Shown here: positions 59,016 through 64,000 of the stretch, one piece after another
Layout: the number at the start of each line of letters is the position of its first letter
Numbering within the stretch: the first letter of the stretch is position 1
Assembly (NCBI GenBank): GCA_963762165.1
Contig: CAVXJN010000003.1
Span: 1,426,001-1,490,000, forward strand
DNA from: CAVXJN01 sp963762165
Lineage (GTDB): Bacteria; Pseudomonadota; Gammaproteobacteria; JASBUN01
Length of the DNA stretch: 64,000 nucleotides
Reading direction: 5' to 3'
The notes under the pieces: model-generated
What the model was told of the DNA's origin: nothing
Databases searched by the model: none
The model's input: the letters and a program-made list of their open reading frames with translations, nothing else
Translations under genes and position numbers: made by a program

Positions 59016-60014
59016 GTGGATGAATTCCCCGACAATGATCTGCCTTGGCGTCCGTGCGCTACGCAGCAGACGCTGCGCGCCCGCGCGGCGATGTTGGCGG
59101 CCATTCGCCGCTTCTTCGATCGGCGCCAGGTGCTTGAAGTTGAAACACCGCTGTTGTCCCAGGCGGGCAATACCGACCCTGCGTTGGCCAGTTTCCACTG
59201 CCGGTACACCGGCCCGGGCGCCCCGCAAGGCGCCGAACGCTGGTTGCCCACCTCCCCCGAACTGCACATGAAACGCTTGTTGGCGGCGGGAAGCGGCGCC
59301 ATCTATCAGGTCTGCAAAGTGTTTCGGGACGGCGAACTGGGCCGTTGGCACGCCCCCGAATTCACCATGCTGGAGTGGTATCGGCCTGGATTCGACCATC
59401 GTCGGCTGATGGACGAAGTCGAGGCCCTGGTGATCGAATTGCTGGCTCCCTACCGCAACCTCGCGCCAGCGCAACGGCTGACCTATCGCGACGCGTTTTT
59501 GCGTCATGCGGCGGTGGACCCGTTCGAAGCCAGCAGCGGCGAACTGCAGGGGCGGGCGGCCGCGTTGGGGATTCACGCCCCGGCCAGCCTGCGGGGTCGG
59601 GACGAATGGTTGGATCTGCTGCTCACGCAATGTGTGGAACCGGCTTTGCGTGAGTATGCGCTGTGCTTCATCTATGACTATCCTGCCAGTCAGGCGGCGC
59701 TCGCGCGTGTGCGGCACGACCTGCCGGCGGTGGCGGAGCGCTTTGAGCTGTATCTCGACGGTGTGGAATTGGCCAACGGCTTTCATGAACTGGCCGACCC
59801 GGCGGAACAGGCGCGCCGCTTCGAAGCGGATGTCCAGCGGCGCGAGCGTCACGGCGTCGCCGGTCCGCCAGCGGACCGTTGGCTGCTGGCGGCGTTGGAG
59901 CACGGTCTGCCGGCTTGCGCGGGAGTGGCCCTCGGGCTGGACCGGGTGCTGGTGTTGGCGTTGCAGCTGTCCGCGCTCGACCAGGCGCTGGCCTTTCCAT
60001 GGAACAGGGCCTGA
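59016..60014 (+). CDS. epmA: Elongation factor P--(R)-beta-lysine ligase EpmA
   Basis: EpmA (PoxA/GenX) is a lysyl-tRNA synthetase paralogue that attaches beta-lysine to EF-P. It has only the class II catalytic domain, without an anticodon-binding domain: motif 2 in VFRDGELGRWHAPEFTMLEWYR and motif 3 in GVALGLDRVLVLAL. Length 332 residues is normal. It starts with GTG 59016, 39 bases after efp. With epmB upstream of efp, the whole cluster holds two of the three modification enzymes; EpmC is not in the window. Confidence 0.95.
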   Translation: MDEFPDNDLPWRPCATQQTLRARAAMLAAIRRFFDRRQVLEVETPLLSQAGNTDPALASFHCRYTGPGAPQGAERWLPTSPELHMKRLLAAGSGAIYQVCKVFRDGELGRWHAPEFTMLEWYRPGFDHRRLMDEVEALVIELLAPYRNLAPAQRLTYRDAFLRHAAVDPFEASSGELQGRAAALGIHAPASLRGRDEWLDLLLTQCVEPALREYALCFIYDYPASQAALARVRHDLPAVAERFELYLDGVELANGFHELADPAEQARRFEADVQRRERHGVAGPPADRWLLAALEHGLPACAGVALGLDRVLVLALQLSALDQALAFPWNRA

Positions 60015-60108
60015 CAAATGTGGGAAACTGTAGGCAGGTCGCGCGGCGCGGGGCACAGGCCGAGCCGGTTCGACGCACCTATTCATCGAAACGAAGAGCG
60101 ACTTCAGC

Positions 60109-60432
60109 ATGACCGACAATGACACGAATGACACCCGTTGGAGTGCCCGGCGCCGAGTTCAACTGCAGGTTGAAGTTTATTGTGCCGGCCGACCCTATGC
60201 CCGCTGCGTCACGCGAGACATCGGTTTCGGCGGTATGTTCATCGAGGCAGGTCGCGCGTTGCCGCGCTGCGGGCGTAGTCTCGAACTGGTGGTCAGTGAA
60301 GTGCAGGCCGCCGGCGGCGGCTATAGTCACCGCTTCCATGCCACAGTCGTACGTCAGAGCGCGCGCGGCTTGGGAGTCGCTTTCAGCCGTTATGATGTAA
60401 ACGACGTTCGCGCGCTGCAGACGTTCCTGTAA
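60109..60432 (+). CDS. Small PilZ-domain protein
   Basis: This 107-residue protein is a single PilZ domain. It has RWSARRRV (the RxxxR motif) near residue 11 and RDIGFGGMFIE, where the usual DxSxxG reads DIGFGG, so the Ser is replaced by Gly and c-di-GMP affinity may be changed. It is probably a cytoplasmic adaptor for c-di-GMP signals. It stands alone, convergent with psd. Confidence 0.85.
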   Translation: MTDNDTNDTRWSARRRVQLQVEVYCAGRPYARCVTRDIGFGGMFIEAGRALPRCGRSLELVVSEVQAAGGGYSHRFHATVVRQSARGLGVAFSRYDVNDVRALQTFL

Positions 60433-60451
60433 TCAGGCCTGTGGCAGGGGG

Positions 60452-61336
60452 CTAGACGCTCGCCGGTGCGGTTTCATCGATGCGTTCGGCAAGCGGTTGC
60501 CCCAGCCGCACGGGCGCTCCGGCGGTCAGTGTCTTGCTCCAGCGCACCCGGCTTGGCCCGAACAAGACGATTACGGTCGAACCCAGATTGAAACGACCGA
60601 GTTCCGCTCCTCGCTGCAAACGCACTGCGTGTTCTCCGCTTTGACCGTAGCGGGTCGCGATGATCTGCCGCCCCCGCGGCGGTGTGACCTCTCCAGCCCA
60701 TACGGTTTCGATCGAGCCGACGTTCACGGCGCCCACCAGAATCACCGCCATCGGTCCCACGTCGGTGTCGAAAATGGAAATGACGCGCTCGTTGCGCGCA
60801 AACAGCCGGGGAATATCCCGAGCGCAGATGCGTCCGACGCCGAACAACCGCCCCGGGACGTGGATCATTTCCTGTAACTGGCCCGTCAAGGGCATATGCA
60901 CCCGATGATAATCGGTGGGTGACAAATAGAGAGTGGCGAACTCGCCGTCCTGGAATGGTCCAGCACGCTCATCGCTGCCGCCCAGTAGTTCCTGGAGCGA
61001 GTACAACTGTCCCTTGGCTTGAAACAGGCGTCCATTGCGCACCCGTCCGACCTGGCTCACGTATCCGTCCACCGGACAACACGGCTGTAGCGGGTCGCTT
61101 GGCAGCGGCCGCGCGTCTGCCCGCAGGGCGCGGGTAAAAAAGCTGTTGAAGGTCGGATAGGCGTTCAGATCCGGCTCGGCGGATTCCTCCATGCGCACGC
61201 CGTAACGGCGCACGAACCAGCCGATTGCAGCCCGCATCCCCGGTATCCGGCGGCTGCGGCTGATGCGATGCACCAGGCGCGAGAGCGGGTGCTGCGGCAG
61301 TACATACTGCAACAGTGAAAACGGGTGTAAGCCCAT
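60452..61336 (-). CDS. psd: Phosphatidylserine decarboxylase
   Basis: Psd makes phosphatidylethanolamine in the inner membrane and self-cleaves to form a pyruvoyl group. The 294-residue protein has the cleavage site LGST in GRFNLGSTVIVLFGP, the YLSPTDYHRVHMP motif and the N-terminal LLQYVLPQHPLSRLVHRISR. Length is normal. It lies 11 bases downstream of the PCu(A)C gene in the same orientation but is functionally unrelated. Confidence 0.96.
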   Translation of the reverse strand: MGLHPFSLLQYVLPQHPLSRLVHRISRSRRIPGMRAAIGWFVRRYGVRMEESAEPDLNAYPTFNSFFTRALRADARPLPSDPLQPCCPVDGYVSQVGRVRNGRLFQAKGQLYSLQELLGGSDERAGPFQDGEFATLYLSPTDYHRVHMPLTGQLQEMIHVPGRLFGVGRICARDIPRLFARNERVISIFDTDVGPMAVILVGAVNVGSIETVWAGEVTPPRGRQIIATRYGQSGEHAVRLQRGAELGRFNLGSTVIVLFGPSRVRWSKTLTAGAPVRLGQPLAERIDETAPASV

Positions 61337-61347
61337 GGAACGCGGCC

Positions 61348-61800
61348 CTAGTGGTGGTGGTCCATCATGCCGCCCATGCCGCTTCGTACTTCGGCGCGTG
61401 TCGTCACGGAATCCCCAGCGGCTGTACGCAGTGTGAAGCTCACTTGCTGCCCCGCCTGCAATGCATGTTTGGGATTGAACAGCATCAGGTGATAACCGCC
61501 GGGCGCCAGCAGCAGATCCCCATTTGCCGGCACGGTCAGTTTGTCCTGCGCGATCATTTTGGCCATGCCGTTCGCGGTGACACTGCGGTGCATTTCCACC
61601 CGTTCGAATGCCGGGCTGCTAACGCCGGTCACGTCCACGGCTTCATTGCTCGGGTTGTGCAATTTCATGAAGCCGCCCAGCACTTCGGCGTTCGGGGGTC
61701 CTTCGCGCACCCATGCGTCTGTAACCTGTAGCTGCGCCGCGATGGCAGGTAGAGCGACAGTGGATAATGCGACGAGCAGTGCGCCTAGGAAACGGTTCAT
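61348..61800 (-). CDS. Periplasmic copper chaperone PCu(A)C
   Basis: PCu(A)C proteins pass Cu(I) to SCO or directly to cytochrome c oxidase in the periplasm. After a signal peptide (LLVALSTVALPAIAAQ) the 150-residue protein has the exact H-x10-M-x21-H-x-M copper site (from MHRSVTANGMAKM to YHLM) and a Met/His-rich tail (MGGMMDHHH). It overlaps the SCO gene by four bases, so the two are translationally coupled. Confidence 0.95.
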   Translation of the reverse strand: MNRFLGALLVALSTVALPAIAAQLQVTDAWVREGPPNAEVLGGFMKLHNPSNEAVDVTGVSSPAFERVEMHRSVTANGMAKMIAQDKLTVPANGDLLLAPGGYHLMLFNPKHALQAGQQVSFTLRTAAGDSVTTRAEVRSGMGGMMDHHH

Positions 61801-62489
61801 GGTTGGTCCTTGTAGTGGCTGCGGATTATACCTAGATCATGCGCCATTTGTTCGGGTTGGTGGGGCACGTTGGTGAACAATGCGGCGAGTTCGCCCTGCG
61901 GATCGATCACCATCACTGCGGCGCTGTGGTCGACGGTGTAGTTGCCATTCTGATCCGGTTTGTTATGTACGTACAGAATGCCCAGGGCGCGGGTGAGTTT
62001 GTCCAATTGCTCTATCGATCCGCGGGCGCCGATGAATTTCGGGTTGAAATAGGTAATGTACTGGCCGATTTGTTTGGCGGTGTCCCGTTGTGGATCCACA
62101 GATACGAATAAGACGCGGGTTTGGTCGCGCAAGGGCTCGGGCAGCGCTTTTAGCGTTCGATTCAATTCCGCGAGCGTGGTGGGGCACACGTCAGGACAAT
62201 GGGTGTAGCCGAAGAACAGCAATGTCCAATGGCCGTGCAACCACGCGTTGTCAACCGCATTATGGTTTTGATCTTCGAGCGTGAAAGCGGGCAGCGGTTT
62301 CGGTGGGGTCAACAAGGTCCCCGATTGCAGCGTAGGGCCCTGACCGCTCTGGCCGGAGCGGGCCACCGTGGCCAGCGGCGCAAATTCGGCGCTCAGCCAC
62401 ACGCCCGCGATCATTGCCGCCAAGGCGATGATGACTAGGAGGAACGGAAATGCGCGGCCCGATTGGGAATGCGGACGAGTATCGATCAT
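61797..62489 (-). CDS. SCO family copper protein
   Basis: SCO (SenC/PrrC) proteins have a thioredoxin fold, one N-terminal membrane anchor and bind copper to help assemble CuA of cytochrome oxidase. The 230-residue protein has an N-terminal membrane segment (FPFLLVIIALAAMIAGVWLS), the copper-binding CxxxC in GYTHCPDVCPTTL, and the later His in TVDHSAAVMVID. ATG 62489 has GGGGA upstream; ATG 62522 is an alternative. It overlaps the PCu(A)C gene by four bases. No oxidase genes lie in the window. Confidence 0.93.
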   Translation of the reverse strand: MIDTRPHSQSGRAFPFLLVIIALAAMIAGVWLSAEFAPLATVARSGQSGQGPTLQSGTLLTPPKPLPAFTLEDQNHNAVDNAWLHGHWTLLFFGYTHCPDVCPTTLAELNRTLKALPEPLRDQTRVLFVSVDPQRDTAKQIGQYITYFNPKFIGARGSIEQLDKLTRALGILYVHNKPDQNGNYTVDHSAAVMVIDPQGELAALFTNVPHQPEQMAHDLGIIRSHYKDQP

Positions 62490-62573
62490 TGGTCCCCGGT
62501 CTGATGTCTCGTGGGCGGTCATCGTATATCATGCGGCCACCGGCGCAAACCCGCTGCCGTCAGGACATTGCTC

Positions 62574-63527
62574 ATGAAAGATCGTCTGCAGGCGCTTGCA
62601 CAACTCGCTACCGCGCGCGATTGGGTGCGCTGGGGGATGAGCCGGTTCAACGAGGCCGGCCTTCACTATGGCCACGGAACCGACAATGCGTTCGATGAAG
62701 CGCTGGCCTTGACCTTGCACGCCTTGCACCTGTCCCACGACCTCCCCGAGGCCTACCTGGACACGCGGCTCACCGATAATGAGCGCAAAGATATTCTGGA
62801 TTTGCTGCAGCGCCGGCTCGATCAGCGGATTCCTGCGCCTTATATCACCCACGAAGCGTGGTTCGCCGGATTGGCGTTCTATGTCGACGAACGCGTGTTG
62901 GTGCCGCGTTCTCCCATTGCGGAGTTGATCCAATCCCGGTTCGAGCCATGGCTGGCGGCGCCGGTGCGTCGGGTTTTGGACCTGTGTACCGGCAGCGGTT
63001 GCATCGCGATTGCGTGTGCCTATGCATTTGCCGAAGCGGCGGTGGATGCGGTCGACCTTTCGCAGGGAGCGCTCGAGGTGGCGGCCGTCAATGTCGAACA
63101 ACATGGCCTGGGGGGTCGGGTCAAATTGCTCGAAGGCGATTTGTTTGCGCCGGTCGGTGGCCGGCGCTACGACCTGATCGTCAGTAACCCACCTTATGTC
63201 GGCGCGGCGGAACTGGCGGCACTGCCGACGGAATACGGCCACGAGCCGCAGATCGGTCTTGCCGCCGGTAGCGAAGGTCTGGATTTGGTCGTGCCGATGC
63301 TTGCTGCCGCGGCAGCGCACCTGGAACCGGGCGGCGTACTGGTGGTCGAGGTCGGCAGCGCCCAGCACGCGTTGATAGCGCGTTTTCAGGAAGTGCCGTT
63401 CTTATGGTTGGAATTCGAGCGCGGTGGGGAAGGGGTCTTTCTGCTCACGGCGCAGCAGCTTCACGACTATGCCGATCGCTTCGCGGAAGCGGCAGCGTCG
63501 ATGCCCGGGCAGGAACCCCAGCGCTGA
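62574..63527 (+). CDS. prmB: 50S ribosomal protein L3 N(5)-glutamine methyltransferase
   Basis: PrmB methylates Gln150 of ribosomal protein L3 using SAM. The 317-residue protein has the SAM-binding motif VLDLCTGSGCIAIA and the NPPY substrate motif in VSNPPYVGAAEL; the N-terminal helical region (WVRWGMSRFNEAGL) and PRSPIAELI distinguish PrmB from the release-factor methylase PrmC. ATG 62574 is chosen as the family-typical start (MKDRLQALAQL). Confidence 0.93.
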   Translation: MKDRLQALAQLATARDWVRWGMSRFNEAGLHYGHGTDNAFDEALALTLHALHLSHDLPEAYLDTRLTDNERKDILDLLQRRLDQRIPAPYITHEAWFAGLAFYVDERVLVPRSPIAELIQSRFEPWLAAPVRRVLDLCTGSGCIAIACAYAFAEAAVDAVDLSQGALEVAAVNVEQHGLGGRVKLLEGDLFAPVGGRRYDLIVSNPPYVGAAELAALPTEYGHEPQIGLAAGSEGLDLVVPMLAAAAAHLEPGGVLVVEVGSAQHALIARFQEVPFLWLEFERGGEGVFLLTAQQLHDYADRFAEAAASMPGQEPQR

Positions 63528-63573
63528 TCGCATCGCGCTGCGGGGCCGCGCCGTGCCTGGTCGTGAGTTGCGA

Positions 63574-63954
63574 TCAATCGTGGGCGGCGGATTCGCTCAG
63601 TGCCGATAGTTCGCGATGCAGCAATTCCGGATCGCCGGTATTCAGTTCAACGATGCGCGCCAAATGGGTAATGCTGTCGACATCGATGTGATCGCAACGA
63701 AATCCCGCGCGTCGGTCTTCCACGTGGGCTACCGTCGTCTGCATGTTGATGGCCTGTTCATCGCTCAGCCGAATATGCAAAGTGGCGGGCATGCCGGGAA
63801 CCACGGTCTGGCGCGCGTCGAGCCTCACCAAGGCGCCCTTCAGTGACAGGTCCAGCAGTTCCCCGGGATATTGGCCGCCGGCGTCGACGGTCACCGCCGC
63901 GTCGAATGCGATGCGGCTGAAGTTGCGCTGGTCCGCAGAGGACGAAGATGTCAT
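63574..63954 (-). CDS. PilZ-domain protein
   Basis: This 126-residue protein has a full PilZ motif set: RxxxR in QRNFSRIAF near residue 10 and DxSxxG in LLDLSLKGALV near residue 33. A C-terminal extension of about 30 acidic and helical residues follows (LNTGDPELLHRELSALSE). It probably binds c-di-GMP. It is convergent with prmB and close to the right edge; 63955-64000 shows nothing recognisable. Confidence 0.87.
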   Translation of the reverse strand: MTSSSSADQRNFSRIAFDAAVTVDAGGQYPGELLDLSLKGALVRLDARQTVVPGMPATLHIRLSDEQAINMQTTVAHVEDRRAGFRCDHIDVDSITHLARIVELNTGDPELLHRELSALSESAAHD

Positions 63955-64000
63955 GACATGGCCCGGTGAATGAGGTGGGTGGGAAGTGTGGAATTCAGCG

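Overview
The window is a 64 kb, GC-rich, gene-dense chromosomal segment from a gammaproteobacterium. The evidence is the dapA-bamC block facing gcvR-bcp, the nrdR-ribD-ribE-ribB-ribH-nusB-thiL-pgpA operon, the xseB-ispA-dxs operon, the EpmA/EpmB/EF-P system, msrPQ, separate parE and parC, and a FimX-like c-di-GMP protein. I cannot place it below class. There are no rRNAs, CRISPR arrays, insertion sequences or phage genes, and I recognised no tRNA.

Layout. 1-8.4 kb: the end of a chemoreceptor gene, a wrecked FeeM-type N-acyl amino acid synthase remnant, an RND efflux pair behind a palindromic operator, a LysR regulator and a PerM-type permease. 8.4-17.4 kb: PhoH/PIN ATPase, bcp, gcvR and galT (minus), then dapA, bamC, an MBL hydrolase and a full chemoreceptor (plus). 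17.6-27.6 kb: purL, msrPQ, a DUF815 ATPase, a stand-alone receiver domain, ettA and a histone-deacetylase-like amidohydrolase. 27.8-36.3 kb: glyA behind a structured leader, then nrdR, the riboflavin genes, nusB, thiL, pgpA and two exported proteins. 36.3-40.4 kb: folE2 and the isoprenoid block dxs-ispA-xseB (minus). 40.5-43.4 kb: a rubrerythrin / Fe-S protein / encapsulated-ferritin-like / DUF3501 operon with a palindromic operator and an internal terminator. 43.5-51 kb: a CNP1-like protein, parE, parC, and a lipoprotein coupled to a class III nucleotidyl cyclase. 51-64 kb: a DUF1015 protein, the FimX-like protein, a GNAT, three PilZ-type proteins, epmB/efp/epmA, psd, a PCu(A)C-SCO copper pair and prmB.

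How the genes work together. The rib genes give most of riboflavin synthesis, but the RibA-like half of the RibB fusion lacks its zinc cysteines, so GTP cyclohydrolase II must be encoded elsewhere. EpmB, EpmA and EF-P form the EF-P beta-lysylation pathway. FimX-like plus PilZ proteins point to c-di-GMP control of surface behaviour. PCu(A)C and SCO serve copper delivery to cytochrome oxidase. The rubrerythrin operon looks like a peroxide/iron module.

Quality caveat. At least 25 single-base frameshifts interrupt otherwise well-conserved genes, including dapA, dxs, ribE, folE2, ettA, epmB and the RND pump. Many sit in short homopolymers and hit pathways a cell cannot lose, so I read them as consensus errors and annotate full-length loci across them. 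The FeeM-like remnant, which also has an in-frame stop, is the exception and looks like real decay.
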